64,000 nucleotides of DNA from NCBI GenBank assembly GCA_011109175.1, contig RDEW01000032.1:651334-715333 (forward strand), written 5' to 3'. Position numbers and translations under genes: made by a program. Origin of the DNA: Dicyema japonicum. Its lineage: Eukaryota; Dicyemida; Rhombozoa; Dicyemidae. The notes beneath the pieces were generated by a model. That model saw only the letters and a program-made list of their open reading frames with translations. It did no database searches and was not told the DNA's origin. Every line of letters begins with the position of its first letter. Position 1 is the stretch's first letter. Positions 12,100 through 27,200 of the stretch are shown here, one piece after another.

Positions 12100-13054
12100 C
12101 GCTCCAATTCATCACTCAAATCAGGATCAGTCAACTGATAAATATATGCACTACAATGACAACCACAACCACCAATTATGCAATAGTCGACTCCCACAAC
12201 TCCTTCTGCCTAAACAGGCAACATTTGACTGCAGCCAACTCACGTGGTTTAACAGCCGGTTTTCCTCTTCCTTTTGCTCCTCAACCATTGCCTCCAACCA
12301 GAGTTTGTCAAGGATCTGTCCCCGAAACTCGGCTCCAGAAGCCAAGGTCATAATCTGGATGTGCACGTGGGTAAACCTCAGTAGTTCTCTGAGCAGTATC
12401 AGCAATCGTTTTGGCCACTGAAGAAATCAGGTCTCGGGTTTCAGCCTTGAAGAAATCCTGTACTAGTTCTGAAAAATTATACACGTGGGTCACTAGATGC
12501 ATTATTGAAAGAGTAAGTGATCTCCTCGAACTGCTTTTGAAGGTTAGAGATCTCGACCTTCTGTTGAGTGATCTCGTTCATTTTGTTTGTCTCATAGTCC
12601 TCAATCTGAGCCAAAGTGCTAGCTGTTTCCTTCTCAATGCCTGAAATTTGGCTTTTAAGGTCTAAATCGGAGAAATATCGAGAGGACCTTCGATCTCTTT
12701 CACATGAAATTCCTTTTCCATAGCAAATTGTTCTATTAGTTCAATCAAAGAATTTATTGTTGGTTGATTTACTGTTTCCTGCGAAGATGTCCATATTTTG
12801 ATGTCCCGAGACAATTTCTTGGCCAAAATACGCTGATCGTACTCCGTTTTTTCGACCTTAGAAAAATTTAGCAAAGCAAACCTTTTCCAAAGACTTTTCA
12901 CATTTTGAGAAGAGATTTAACTGCTCGTACTTCAAATCTCTCTTTTTTTCCTTCATAATCCCAATCCTTCGATTAATAACAAGTGCCACTGGTGCTGTAG
13001 AAGCGCCTCCTGTGCAGAAATTGTTTCAAAGGCTTGTTTTGGTTTTTTTCCCAT
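12100..13054 (-). CDS. coiled-coil protein, family unknown
   Basis: A multi-exon minus-strand gene with charged, heptad-rich text. Exon 1 starts at ATG 13054 (MGKKPKQAFETISAQEALL). After a 23-nt intron comes IGIMKEKKRDLKYEQLNLF, after a 25-nt intron VEKTEYDQRILAKKLSRDI, after a 26-nt intron DLKSQISGIEKETASTLAQ and KVEISNLQKQFEEITYSF. Then come KLVQDFFKAETRDLISSVA and IMTLASGAEFRGQILDKLW, ending in EAMVEEQKEEENRLLNH near 12240. All joins use GT..AG and keep frame. The 3' end is not settled. The pattern suits a ciliary/axonemal or cytoskeletal protein, but that is a guess. An acceptor-like TTTCAG lies directly before the ATG. Two of its introns contain CACGTG. Confidence 0.65.
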
Positions 13055-13059
13055 CTGAA

Positions 13060-13640
13060 ATATTATTATTTCCAAGATATAAAGTTAAATAATAATTTAA
13101 ATTTATTATTAATAATTAAAATAATAATTTGTGTTTATCTGATTTGTTAATATTTCTAATGAAGATTTTTAATTCCATTTATTTGATGTTAAAAATAATT
13201 TTAGATATTTATTTTTTGTATTTATTTATTCAAAAAATGTAAATCTATAATAAAATATTAATAATTTCAAATATTGGTCAGTTTCTTATCTGTATGTCAG
13301 TTTCTGCGGCAAATTCTGTTGTGTCTGCCAATTCTCTGTCAAAGGTAAATACCTAAGCAAAACAGTGCGAATTTTGTAAGTTCTGCCATTTACTCTTATT
13401 CTATGCGGTTTAATGGCCACAATCTTATCATTGTGCTCTCATTTTAATCAATGTAGCCTGATTAACTATATTTTTGATTGATGTTTTTATTGATTTAATT
13501 GTTGCTATATTTTTTTATCGACGTTAGGCGGGCTTTTTAGTCAAAATATAAGCGGATATTTTTTTACTAAATTAAAATATCATCTTTATGTGCCATAATT
13601 TGATTTGTAGAAAACAAATAATCACTCCATTTCTTCTTCA
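13060..13640. other. AT-rich intergenic DNA between divergent genes
   Basis: The coiled-coil gene (-) and MARK (+) start on either side, so this 590-bp stretch must hold both promoters. No motif stands out except poly-A/T tracts and an acceptor-like TTGTAG about 28 nt before the MARK ATG. Confidence 0.4.
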
Positions 13641-15740
<2,100 letters not shown>

Positions 15741-15895
15741 GGATATGGCACTGAAAGTGTCCAATTTACTCAAATTATGAGATCTCCTCTTTGTATATTT
15801 TATATTTGATATACTAACATTTTATATAAGCCATGCTAATGGTTTTATGGTCTTTCTGTACTATCCTCACTAGGAAGGTTGAGTATCCATCTAAT

Positions 15896-16058
15896 CATCA
15901 CTATGGTTATTTATCGGGTATCCTCCTCAATTGTAGCTGTTTTATTGGATTTGCTTTCATCACTATGGAGATTCATCGGGATCCTCCCCAATTGTAGCTG
16001 CTTTTATTGGATTTGCTATCATCACTATGGAGATACATGGGGGTATCCCTCACAATCA
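15896..16058. repeat. tandem repeat, about 61-bp unit, 2.6 copies
   Basis: Units begin with ATCATCACTATGG near 15896, 15957 and 16018 and carry CTCAATTGTAGCTG / CCCAATTGTAGCTG. The copies differ at several bases. They lie about 150 bp downstream of the MARK stop. Confidence 0.8.
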
Positions 16059-16059
16059 T

Positions 16060-17290
16060 CATTTAGATATATTTTTAATTACAATTTTTATTAGTTTTGG
16101 GCGAATTTAAAAATCCTTTGCATAATATTGGTGGTCTTAGTTGTTTAGAATAAAGTATGTGTCCTCGCACGCTGACGTTAATTAAGTGCATTATGCCATC
16201 TGGTTATAGGACCACGTGTCACCATTTTATTCGTCTATCTCTTAAACCCATTGTGGTAAGTTGTGTTTACAGTCTCTCTAGTTTTAGTGAGTTGGGGTCC
16301 CAGTCCGAACTAACGTCAGATTGAAAAATTATCGTTATCTGAAAAATTAACCACTAGATTAAATCTTATTGTGGGATTGATAGAATTAGTAACAAAATTT
16401 CATTTTTACCTCTAATCAATCGGAGACCTCGCTTATGGAGGCTAACGTTCTTTTGGTGACAATAATCTCATTTTCTGTACACTTAAAAATCAATACTTAT
16501 ATTGTTGACGGACACTAACGCGTACACACACGCAATCTACGTGACCACCTGCCAACCCGAGGAAGATGTTTTAAACCCGATTTAAGTCAAAATTCCTACC
16601 TTTCCAATGCTTTAATCAAATCCCCCCGTGTTGCTAAAATGTTGCATTCGATAGAATGAAGAGTTTTCGCTGGGCTTATCAATCTTTCTGAATTCTAAAA
16701 TTTTTCTCGGGAAAATTCCTCAATTGGATTTACTCGGGCGAATATGGGGGTAAATATTTAATTCATGTTCCATTACATGAATCCATATTGCGAATTTGTA
16801 ATATCTCATTGCTATGGAAACCAATTTCATAATGGAAAAATTACCGGACACTGACCTAATCGTTTCCATCGAAATCAAACGTCGTTTTGAGTCAACTGAA
16901 TACCCGTCTTTGATAGAGCCCTCGTGTTTCACAGCTGAGAAGAGATAGAATGACCTTTGTTTGTTTTCACAAGGAAGATCTCTTGTTTAGGATATGTGCG
17001 TGGCCTCACTCATTGGTCATTCTGACTGCCCAATTGCCTACTCTACTTAAGAGAGGGAACTGAAGATATACTCGGCCCCTGTAGATATACTCTCTTGAAA
17101 GTGACTCTAAAAAGTAGATATACTCGGCCCCTGTAGATATACTCTCACGGCCTTTAATATAGTCGATCCTCTTACGAAGATATTAGGAACTTCAATTTTT
17201 GATACCAACGAATGAGAAAATACCTAACTTATTGCACTCACGTGACATTATCCAAATTAAAGTCATCATTAGGGGCATTTAAATGCTATA
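16060..17290. other. unassigned intergenic DNA
   Basis: No gene or known element was recognised. It contains one 52-bp-period duplication listed separately. Confidence 0.35.
17064..17147. repeat. short direct duplication (52-bp period)
   Basis: The block containing GATATACTCGGCCCCTGTAG followed by ATATACTCTC occurs at 17064 and again at 17116, and the block itself has an internal GATATACTC repeat. Confidence 0.75.
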
Positions 17291-17293
17291 ATG

Positions 17294-18720
17294 CAGGGGT
17301 GTCAAAGATACGGCCCGCGACATAAGTTTAAAAGTGTATTTAAAATCGCATCAATCTAGAATTATTATTTAACACCAAATAAGAACACAAGAATTTAGAA
17401 TCTAAATACAAATCAAAAATTAGAACTTAAAAAAAATAATTAATTGTTTAATTATTTTATTTAAAATTTAATTTAAAATTAAATTTGCTTATTACGGAAA
17501 GGTATCATCAAAACCTTATAGTGATGGTGATTTTATAAAATCATGTATTATGAAAGCTACTGAAATCATATGCCCTGCTAATCGACCTGATTTCTCAAGC
17601 ATTAGCCATACAAGAATTACTGTGGCGAATAGGATTTCGGATCTTTCCACAGCTCAAGTCAAAAATCATTACATTTTCTGTTGCTATTGACGAGAGCACT
17701 GACATTATGGATGTGGTTCTGTTAGCCATATTCATTCGTGGTGTGGACGAGAATTTTACGGTCACAGAGAAGTTCCTTGATTTGATGCCTATGGTGGACA
17801 TCACTACGGCAAATGAAATATTCAAATATCTCGTCAGAGTGTTGGATAACTTTGGAGTGGAATGAGCACGTGCTGTTAGTGTGGCTGCAGATGGTTCTCC
17901 ATCAATGATTGGGAAAAAAACTGGTGTTGTGGCTCAATTCAGAGAAAAGGTACAGACTGCAAATGGAGATGTGATTTTTGGATATTTCACTGTATTTTGC
18001 ACCAGGAGGTATTGTGCACCAAATCGTTAAAAATGGACCATGTAATGGAGGTGGTCGTCCGAACAGTAAATTTTATCCGTGCCAGAGGTCTAAATCACCG
18101 TCAATTCGACAATTTTCTCAGCGATATTGGTTTTACTCACGGATTACCACATCATCCCGAAGTAAGGTGGTTATGTCGAGGTGTGGTATTGAAGAGATTT
18201 TTTTGATTTAAGAGAAGGAATCAAACACTTCATGTTTGCAAAGAACAAACCATTACCAGAATTGGAATCTCTTGATTGGTTGCTAGATTTAGCTTTTTTG
18301 GTGGATACTACAGAACACCTGAACACACTTAACAAAGTTTGCAAGACCGAAATAAAGTTGTTGCACAGTATTTTGAATCATACAAGCTTTCACTATGAAA
18401 CTAATGTTATGGGAGAAACAATTGACAGTGAGAAACACTGAGCATTTTTCTTGTTTAAAAAATGTAATTTTCACCACATGTTGGCATGAATAAAGAGAAA
18501 ACAACAGGTTTGCTACGACAGTTTGAGACACGTTTTGAAATTTTCCGTGAACTTGAAAATGAATTTACTGTTTTTCGATCACCATTTACTGCAAATATTG
18601 CTCATCTTCCAGCCAGCCACAACTGGAAATTATTGATTTGAAATATGACTCAGATCTTAAAAATAAATTAACCATGGTGGGCTTAGGCAGCTTTTCACGC
18701 ATCAATATGCTTTGGCTTGA
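17294..18720 (+). mobile_element. hAT (GTF2IRD2/ZBED-like) transposon relic with 5' terminus
   Basis: Starts with CAGGGGTGTCAAAGATACGG followed by CCCGCG, the typical terminal sequence of this hAT group. The transposase follows in mixed frames: DFIKSCIMKATEIICP and HTRITVANRISDLST (17525-17650), then in another frame AIDESTDIMDVVLLAIFIRG (catalytic region), [51 protein letters not shown] (18000-18110), [11 protein letters not shown] and LREGIKHFMF up to about 18440. Text similar to FDHHLLQI..LPA near 18570-18620 matches the pre-dimerisation part. Frameshifts and stops make it non-functional. The 3' terminus was not found and a Tigger-like relic follows. Confidence 0.85.
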
Positions 18721-18822
18721 CGAGTGACGCCGTCATCAGTGAACTTCACTGCGGAACCGGATCGTCTATGAAGGAGATACATTAAAGAAAAAAACAAAGA
18801 AGTGAAGAGCATTCCTTCATAA

Positions 18823-20100
18823 GAAAATGCTATTTCGTGCCAGCAGTTGGCTTGTAGATTCTCAAACATGTTTCGAAAGACAATATCGAGAAAACAATAA
18901 ATAATCTTTTACTGAAGAAGGTCACTATTTTGAAAGATTCAAAAAATTATCAACCGTCTTTTAAAACTGCACATAAACCAAAGTTTCCAAAGTTTGAAGA
19001 TAATTTAGTTGGCTTGATGGAGGTAGTAGAGTCTACTATTCTTTACAACGTCGTTACCTGGAGACAAGTTCTGGAACGCTGGAACGAGTCAGGATCAAGG
19101 AGTTAGTTAGTTCGGTTACCTTTGGTTTTTGGAATTAATTTTTTAATGATAAATTCAAAAAGAGACACGGATTAAGATTGTTCATGTTACACGGAAAAGT
19201 GCGAACAGATAAATCTGTCGACATTGAATCCTTGAAGAATTCAAGAAATTTCAAAACCACATAAACCCGACCAAATCTATAATCTGGATAAACTGATTAT
19301 ACTATAAGCTCATTCCATCGAAGAGCATCTGCAGAAACCGATTTCAAGATTACAACAATTTTAAGGACCGTGTCTCAATTATGTTTTGTTCAAACGTGAG
19401 CGAATGCATGATGCTTGCAAGACCAAAAATGCCTTGATGTTTTCGAAATTATGACCATAGATCCGTCTCCTACTATAGTTCACAGAGAGCTTGGAAGACT
19501 GGATGTTTATGGATTGGTTGATTTTTTTGATATTCAGTAATGAATTGAAAAAACGAATTTTACTATGATTGACAACTGCTTGCACATTGAGTCCCGCCGA
19601 ACTTGGAATATATAAAAATATTGTTTCTTACGAAAAAATAGTACGGGGTTGCTTCAACCCATGGATATTGGCACCACAAGAGTAATTTGACCAGACGCAA
19701 GTTAATCTGTTTGACGGAATTGTTGGAAACTCAGAATATATCTGCTTACAGTTCTTACAGGAAATTGAATTCAAGGATACGGTTTTTTTTAAAAATGCTT
19801 GGGAAGACGTATCCGAAGAGACGATCTAATTTCTTCAATTGGAAAGTACACAGCAAGTATTATTGAAGGAAAGAAAAAACAGCGAGGAATTACATTTTAT
19901 TTTAATAAAATTTAAATACGTTTTTTTCGTTCATTTAAGGCACTTTAAAAAATTCTTTGTTCATTGTTCTTCAAAATTATTGATTTTATTTTTTTTCAAA
20001 TTGGCCATGTCTCAATTTGGCCACGAAATTCTAAGGAACCAAAATGACCAATTCGTGAGGGTCGAGAGTATAATAAATCAAGATGTATGATCTACGATTC
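18823..20100 (+). mobile_element. Tigger/Jerky-like (pogo) transposase relic
   Basis: Text in mixed frames follows the CENP-B/Tigger order: an HTH region (KKVTILKDSKN), FKKRHGLRLFMLHGK with VDIESLK (19150-19240), then YNLDKLI for the IYN.DET block. KDRVSIMFCSN..CMMLA and VSYYSSQRAWKT (19360-19500) correspond to the 'DR.T.LLC.N...K' and 'NKNAWM' blocks. NEFYYD..LLAH matches 'R+ILL..DN..AH'. Finally NIKI.FLTKNSTGLLQPMD (19610-19670) matches 'N..+.FLPPN.TSLLQPMD'. Many stops are present. A shortened sister copy lies at 1955-2330. Confidence 0.75.
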
Positions 20101-21250
20101 ATTAAAGAAATTTAAAGTTCTACAACAAAGAATTAATATAGAAGATATATTTTCAGAGATATGGTCTCCAGATGTTGTTACCACAAGGTCTTCACCTGGA
20201 TAATCATTAGAAGGGTTGCTGGTTAGCCGCTGTACATTACTATATCGAGAATTACGACGCCCTATGGATATAATTAGTTCCTTTGAATGTTACAGTCTAA
20301 AAACGCCATCAATTAGCACATCTACACGTGACTCATTATAACAATTTTTGAACTCTTTTGAATCGGATCAGTTGATCAAAGAGTAACTCATAAAAATTTT
20401 ACATTACATAAAGCACATAAAAGGATGAAATATTTGGATTTTGTAGAGGATCCAACGGAAGTAAGAAAATATTTTACGCAGCGCTGCTGTTTCTTTGAGA
20501 GAATCTCGCTCGCAATCCTGAGAGGCAATTGACGGAATGGCTTCACAACTAAGAGATGCTAGCCCCGCGAATAGTCAAAATGGTAATGATTAGAGGGACT
20601 GGCTTCACAACCCTGGGCTCTTAACTTATACTCTTTATTTGTTTTCTTTTCAAAAAAATACTGCTATAGTCATCATTCTACTTCCATAGAAGGCATAGCT
20701 ATGCTCACAGTCAATCCAGGAAAGGTTTATTCCGAGGTATCTTACCTACTGAAATCGTGTTCAGTCATGGATGAGCATTCCTGGTCGTCCTACGTATTGA
20801 GCTGCTTCTTAAACCCTTAATAAAAAAACTTGGTCGGATTTTGCAATCTCATAAACCTCTCATTACTCAGTTAACCAAATAGTGAATCGGTGGAGACTTA
20901 CCTATGTTTGTGAAATTTCTTCATTTTGTTATAATTGCCTAAGTTTGAATATCATCTACACAGAATTTGGATGACCCTGACCATTTCGATGGCGTAGAGC
21001 AAGGACGACAGCAAAAGACATCATCATAAGGGTACATTTTGTTACTCTTTGAAAGGAAGAGGTTCGCTTTGTCTGATAGCTCCTACCATTTATCCAATTC
21101 ACCTCTTAAGTGGGGGATCTGTGATAACCAATGATTTGACTAGAAAATGTTGAACTTCTCACGCTGTCTATGGTGATTTCGCGGATTTATTGCTTTCAAG
21201 GTAAATTTTAGATACCATTTCATAGTGCTGAATAACCAAATATATAAGCA
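20101..21250. other. unassigned
   Basis: Probably the decayed tail of the Tigger relic up to about 20450, then DNA without recognisable content. Confidence 0.3.
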
Positions 21251-21252
21251 TA

Positions 21253-21483
21253 GTGAGATTAAAGGATTTATTCAAGCTCTCCAGTGACGTCATACTGGAG
21301 GATGCTCAAAATCAAATCATGATCCCCCATTGGATATTTGGTATAGGATCTGTTTCGTTCAGTTTCTTTACTTTCCGTGTTCCACCAGAGTGGCCTCATG
21401 TGGTTGTCTCAAGTGTATCGTGGTGTCACGAAAATCATCTACTTTCTATCAGGTTCCACGACTCAAAGGACTGCAAGTTTTAA
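21253..21483 (+). other. coding-like open frame, unidentified
   Basis: 76 codons from a GTG/TTG-type start, reading PHWIFGIGSVSFSFFTF, then VPPEWPHVVVSSVSWCHEN. Hydrophobic/aromatic patterning looks like a folded-protein exon, but I recognise no family, and a chance open frame is possible. Confidence 0.25.
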
Positions 21484-21539
21484 TCTCTCTACAGGTATAG
21501 GATGATCTTATGAAGGTTGAATTCGTTAAATTTATCATA

Positions 21540-21740
21540 ATTTGTCGGGAGGTGAGGATCCTGACCTCTATTGCACGAAATATCCACATAGCTTCAGTAT
21601 GGATAACGCCTTGTTTTTTCTGTGAGCATGGACGAGGTGACGAACTCTGGAGTCTTTGAAAACCCCAAGTTCTGAACAAAGGAAGTGTTAGTTGTACTCG
21701 GATCATGTTTCGAATCTGACCAGGCCAAAATTGAGATGAC
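21540..21740 (-). repeat. dispersed repeat family, copy 1
   Basis: On the minus strand the text around TTTGTTCAGAACTTGGGG and CATGCTCACAGAAAAAACA, ending in ATTTCGTGCAATAGAGG, aligns with 38060-38270 (+) and in part with 54250-54470 (-). Translation of the two best copies gives LFRTWGFQRL / LFRTWVFQRL. The element type is unknown. Confidence 0.65.
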
Positions 21741-21744
21741 TGGA

Positions 21745-22680
21745 GGATCACAAGGCGGAAGCCACACATGTAGGATTAGTAAACCAAATCAGTCTACTTA
21801 AAACCCTTCCCCCGGAAATTTGATGTAAGTTTCAAATGCGAATGTGTTGGTGGAGGTGATGTTCCACGCTAGAAGTATATCCCCCGGGAACATGTTTAAA
21901 ATCCTATTTGAGCATAATCGGCCTCTCCGGTTTGTCCTTTCTGCTTTATAAACGATTATTTTTGTCCGTCTTCGAGTTATGCACCACACCCCCTTGGTTG
22001 CAACTTTCTCTTAACCTCCTTTTCCTTTACATGAGAGGACTGGGAGTAAACAAGAACAAAGCTCTAATATGACCAAAATAAAAAGCGGGAAAATTGTTAG
22101 AACCTGCAAGTTTGAGGTGGAGGAACGGATTCAGAAAGAAAAATATAAGACGATTATTAAAGGAGAGAGGGTGCTGGCCTTCCAGGCCTCATGGTAAACT
22201 CAAGTAAAATATCATGAAAACAAGCGAACAGCTTTGATTTGAATCTTTAACTTCTCCACACACTATCCATATATATTTCTTTTATTGGACTATAGGAAAT
22301 TTTCCAAATTTTTGACAGGAATCCACCCCTTAAACAATTTCTTAACATTTGAAATGCTTTGCTGGTAGAAAACCTCTCATTAAAAGTGTCAGCACTCAAT
22401 TGGCAGCCACCACGAATCTTGCCTTGGAACAACCAACAACTTTACTCGTCAACTGGCACTTGTCATTGTGACAAACACTGGCGATCACTGTCCTCAGGAG
22501 TATTAGATGGTCAGGAATAAGCCGTTGTGGTCTACCGCTAACCCCAGATGGTTATGCAGCCCAGGAGCAAAATGTCCTACTTCTGATCGTGTATTTTCTT
22601 TCATCAAATCATTAGGAAGGGTACCAGGATTTGTTTACGTACTTGAGAAAACAGACATACAGTCAACCACAGGAGACATT
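21745..22680. other. unassigned
   Basis: Short frames only, e.g. a minus frame at 21989-21798 with WNITSTNTFAFETYIKFPG and a + stretch near 22070-22190 rich in Lys/Glu. No family was recognised. Confidence 0.3.
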
Positions 22681-22689
22681 TATTTATTT

Positions 22690-24070
22690 AAACACCCCAA
22701 GACCACTTATTATTATTATTTAACCCAAGAACACCAATAGTTAATTTAATTGTATTAAACTAATTAGGTGATCCCAGCCGCCTCCATCAGGTCTCTCATC
22801 TTTTTCCGGTGGAACTTCTGAGATCCAACACAGCTTCTTTGAGGACGGGAAGGTTTTGAAAGAAATACAAGAGGGGTGATGTAAAGTCTTCTAGTAAGAC
22901 CCAATCCATTAGAGCATTGTAAGAAGTTGGATTTTCGGCACAGAGCGGCGAATCCCTTCCCATTTTGTCAGATAAGGTCTTCCAGAGAGGTGGGTGAGAC
23001 TGACTGTTTTCACGAGCTTGCCGATAGTTGTAGCTGATAGGGACTGAATATCATTGGTTTTCTGTTTGTTCGTCCAGGATAGGTTGATTCCCCAAGACGC
23101 ACAGGCGTAGCTGATAGATGGCTCAATGAATTGTTTATGTAGTAGTTTCAATGCTGGGAAAGGGGTTCTGATGCCACCAAAAATAGATTTGATCAAACCA
23201 AGCTTTCTTGAGCAGGTTTCGGAGATATATTCGACATGAGGGGAGAAGGTCATGTGCGTGTCAAAGGAGACTCCTAAGATTTTCAATTTCTTCGTAAAAG
23301 GTATTTTAGTTTGGTTGATAAATGAATCAACGGTCATTCTTCCAAGACGTTTGTCTGAGGTAAATAGGGATGTGGAGGACTTCTCAGGAGATATATCAAG
23401 TCTGTTGGAGATTAACCTATTTTGAATCACGTAGTTGTTTTTGAACTTTTTCTGAGGCATTTAGGAGATCCTGGTCACGGGATCCAATTAGAATGTTATC
23501 AGCATAAGGAAGGAGAAGATCGTCTTTATCAACTGATCGTGGCAAATCGGACATAAAAATGTTGAATAAGGCGGGGGACAAAGAAGAGCCTTGCGGAACA
23601 TCATTGGGAAGTAGTCTCGAAAGTGATTTGGTCCCATCCATACAAACCCGCGCCCTTCTCCCGCTGAGGAAATTCGAAAGCCAGAGTTTTAGTTTGGGGT
23701 TAATTGAGAGTCCAAATAATTTCCTGGTTAAGATTTTCCTGGAGACAGAGTCAAAGGCTTTACGCAGATCTACAGAGCAGACGATGGTTTTGAGGTGACG
23801 AGAACTTGAGTTGAAGCCATCAAGGATAAATTGATTGAGAGAAGTAAGGTGGGTGGACGTTGAATAGAAATTTCTGAAGCCATGTTGAGAGGAACTGAAG
23901 GAAAGGGACGGGGAAATGAGATCAAGTACCAGTTTTTCCAATAATTTTGAAAATGAACATAATAGAGAAATTGGTCGGTATGAAGCGGGATTGTTTTTGT
24001 CCTTGCCAGGTTTTGGTATTGGGCGTATGTGGGAAAGTTTCCAAATCGTAGGGATGGAATTCATGTCCAA
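22690..24070 (-). mobile_element. Jockey/CR1-like LINE, 5'-truncated, nearly readable RT
   Basis: Two long minus-strand frames, 24070-23417 and 23460-22909, form one RT with a frameshift at their overlap. Blocks in order: SIPTIWKLSHIRPIPKPGK, SYRPISLLCSFSKLLEKLV, SSQHGFRNFYSTSTHL, VCSVDLRKAFDSVSR, LWLSNFLSGRRARV, LPNDVPQGSSLSPALFNI and LLPYADNILIG, then the post-RT region (LKILGVSFDTHMTFSPHV, FIEPSISYACASWGI). The catalytic YADD reads YADN, so the enzyme is expected to be dead. The 3' end encodes the ..AAGIT-stop tail near 22770 and ends in a TAA-rich tail. The endonuclease part is missing. Confidence 0.9.
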
Positions 24071-24225
24071 AGAAAATTAAATTAAATATTAAATAAAATA
24101 TGTAATATGACTTAATATTTAAAATTATAATTATTTTAATTTATTAAAAAAGTAAATAAATTAACTTTGGAAAAGAATTAAATTCACGTGTTTATGTATG
24201 TCTAAGTGATATAAAAGTTTAGTCC

Positions 24226-27200
24226 ATGAAGTCTAAGATACCCGCTCTAGAAGTAAACTGTACAGTAATTTGTGTTGTCTCCAATGTGAACGAATGTGAA
24301 ATATTCGTTGATCTACCAAACAATTGCAAAGGAATTATTCCTGTTGATGCAATTTCGGATATTTATACCAAAAAGATGTCTGAACTTTTTCAAGATGGTT
24401 GTCCACAGAAAATCATCGGTCTATCAAGTCTGTTCAGTCCAGGGGATGTTTTGAGAGGGAAAATAACTGAACTATCCCAAAATATCTTCAAACTTACGAT
24501 CAATCCGCGTGAGATTAACGGAGATCTCCAACTACACCACGGAATGGTGGGGACTTATAATTATTGCAGGTAATCCAAGGAATGGTGATAAACGACAACT
24601 ACGTTGACATCGGTTTCACCCACGTGATTGGATTGTTAAAATCTAAAATGCGTATTTTTTTCGTTGATTCAAGTCACTGAATTCGCGTTCCGTGAATTCC
24701 GCGTTTTGTTGTCATCAGGGTTTGAGAAAGTCAACGAGAACATATCCACTGTGAATGTGGAGATTGCTTATTACGGAAAGGTATTATTTTCAGCGATCAT
24801 AGAACGTTTTTAATGTTCCTTCGTCCTACCCAGTTCAGGCTGGTATGATTGTCAGATTCAAGCAAAGAGAAGACGCATGTGTCGAGTTTGGAGGAAGGAA
24901 GGGAATCCTGGTGGATGCCAGACTCAAATCTGAGGTAATTATGCGGAAATATATTAGAAACTTGCCCGAGTGCTTTATGAGGTAAATTCTCGTTATGTTC
25001 TGACTGCTGCAACACACTGGGTTAAATATACTCCCAATATTGCGAAAGATTGGACATTTAAGTGTAAAGATCTCAGTATAAGCGTTTGCGTGAATCAAAC
25101 GGAGAATTTACTTACGGAAGGTGTGAGGACTACGATGTAGATGTCTTTTTTGATGAGGGGAAGGGTACTGTTGGGGACATCGTGAGGTTGTGCACTATTT
25201 AACTTCAGATGTAAGTTTAAAGGAGCAAATTTTTTCGATAAGTGTTGGCACGTGACTCTGGAACAATTGAAGACTGGGAGTGTCGTCAAAGTACTGCGTA
25301 TATTTATTTAGGCTGTGGTAGCATCGATATCTCCCTCGTGCGTTTGTGTGGATGTGAAGAATGCTAGTGGGATTATTTATAGCAAATATCTGGAGAAAGG
25401 GAACTACACTGTTGGAAGTGAGATTGACTGCAAGGTGAGTAGACTACTAAGATTAGGTGTGGAGTGTAGACCCTGTGCTTTTATTGTGCAATAAACGAGA
25501 GCTGATAGAGACTGAACTGCCTCAGTCATTCGAATCAATGAAGATTGGGGACATTTATAGAGGGCTTGTCGTTTCCCATAAATCAGTTAGCTTAGGAGGA
25601 AGTGTTCGGGTTGTACTGTTTTTTAACGCAAAGGGGATTTTGCTTGATAGTGAGTGTAGTATAGGCGATGTGGTGGATTGCACTGTTGTGGAAAACAAGG
25701 GGAGATTAAAGTTTCTAAATGTTTGTCTTATTGGTCTATTTTTAGACTAAATACGAGGATCCCCTCGATTGGAGTCGCTTTACTGTGGGAATGGTATTCT
25801 GGGTGTTTATTGTAGTTTGTGGATGTTCAGATTGTGCATAAATATGAGACTGACTTGGTTGCCAGGATAACTGGGACCTATTTATTTGTGCGACTCCCAA
25901 TGAGACACCTTAGTGACTGTGTGGAAGCCTGCCTTCTTATTTATAAGGGCAGTAAGCCGGGGGATGTCTTAACTGGGTGTAGGATATTCAAACTTGGGAA
26001 TAACCCAGTAGCTTTGTTTTTACTAGTTAGATTGTCTCACGTAAACCCTCATTCTTGAGTCAGAGTTATATTACCACCAAATTTGATGACTTCCACGTTA
26101 TCTTATTATTTACCCCTTTCTAGATTTCCCAGCTTTATACAGGCTATGTTGCAAATATAAAGTCTTTTGGCGTGTTCGTAGAATTTCCTGGGGGGTTTGC
26201 TGGGTTGTCTCCACCACAGGTTTGCCCGCCAATTTATTCTAGAAATTGGGTAACCATACTCCAAACGAATTTCAAAACTCATTTAAACTGGGTCAGAGAG
26301 TGAGGGCTATTGTGGTGGATACTCAAATTGAGAATGAACGGCTTCTCCTTAACCTTAGAATGACGGACTGCTGCTATGTTGCTGACGACATTCAAATCGA
26401 GAGTTTGGTGGATTCTGCTGCCCAGTTCTGTGTTGCCTGTTCTTCCCATAAAAGTTTATTTCCGCTTATTGTAGTTACTGCCAAAGACGGGACAATCGTG
26501 TCCTCACAGATCGGATTGATCGTTGGAGCTAAGGTGAGAAAGAACATGGAGACTGGAGTTTTCTACTGCAGGATTGCAAAGGGATTCTACGGGTATTTAG
26601 TCGATGGCCCAGAAGTGGAGGGAATCTCTGAGGTCGTCATGGTAGGTTATGACATCGCAAAGTCCCTGGTTATGATCAGTTCTGACAAGAGGCTCATATC
26701 TGGTATTAGAAGGGGCATGAAGGTTGTCGTTGTGCTTATTCAGTTGTGTGCTGACCAAATTGTGCAGGCTAGAGTGCTCTCAATTTTGTATGATTTCGCT
26801 ATTCTCGCCATAACAACCGATAAAATGTCGACTATTGGGTTTATTTCGACGAAAAAGTGTTGGAATGACTTTTTCTCGGAAACTGAATTTATTCCTGGAC
26901 AGAAGTTTGTGGCTGTGGTCAAAAGGTTGAAGTATTGGTGACTGTAGAGTTTCGGAGGATGGTCACTTTGGATACTGCTTGTCGAAAGGGAGAAGTGTGA
27001 GTAGTGTAAAAAGACCAATTAAGGTGGGATCTCATTATCCGGCCACGTAAGCTGTGGTTTGATGAATAGAGTGAAATCAGTGGAGAGGAGACAGCTTGTT
27101 GTTAGCGTGAAGGGGCATCTAGGGAGAGTCCATATTACGCAGATTAGCGAATTCTGTTCCCTGGTAAGCTGCTATATCTATTTCAGGGCAAAAATCCACT

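Noticed and set aside
15896-16058. Repeat-containing coding sequence (71-codon frame)
   Set aside because: The frame is open only because the 61-bp repeat lacks stops in one phase; copies differ by length and break the phase.
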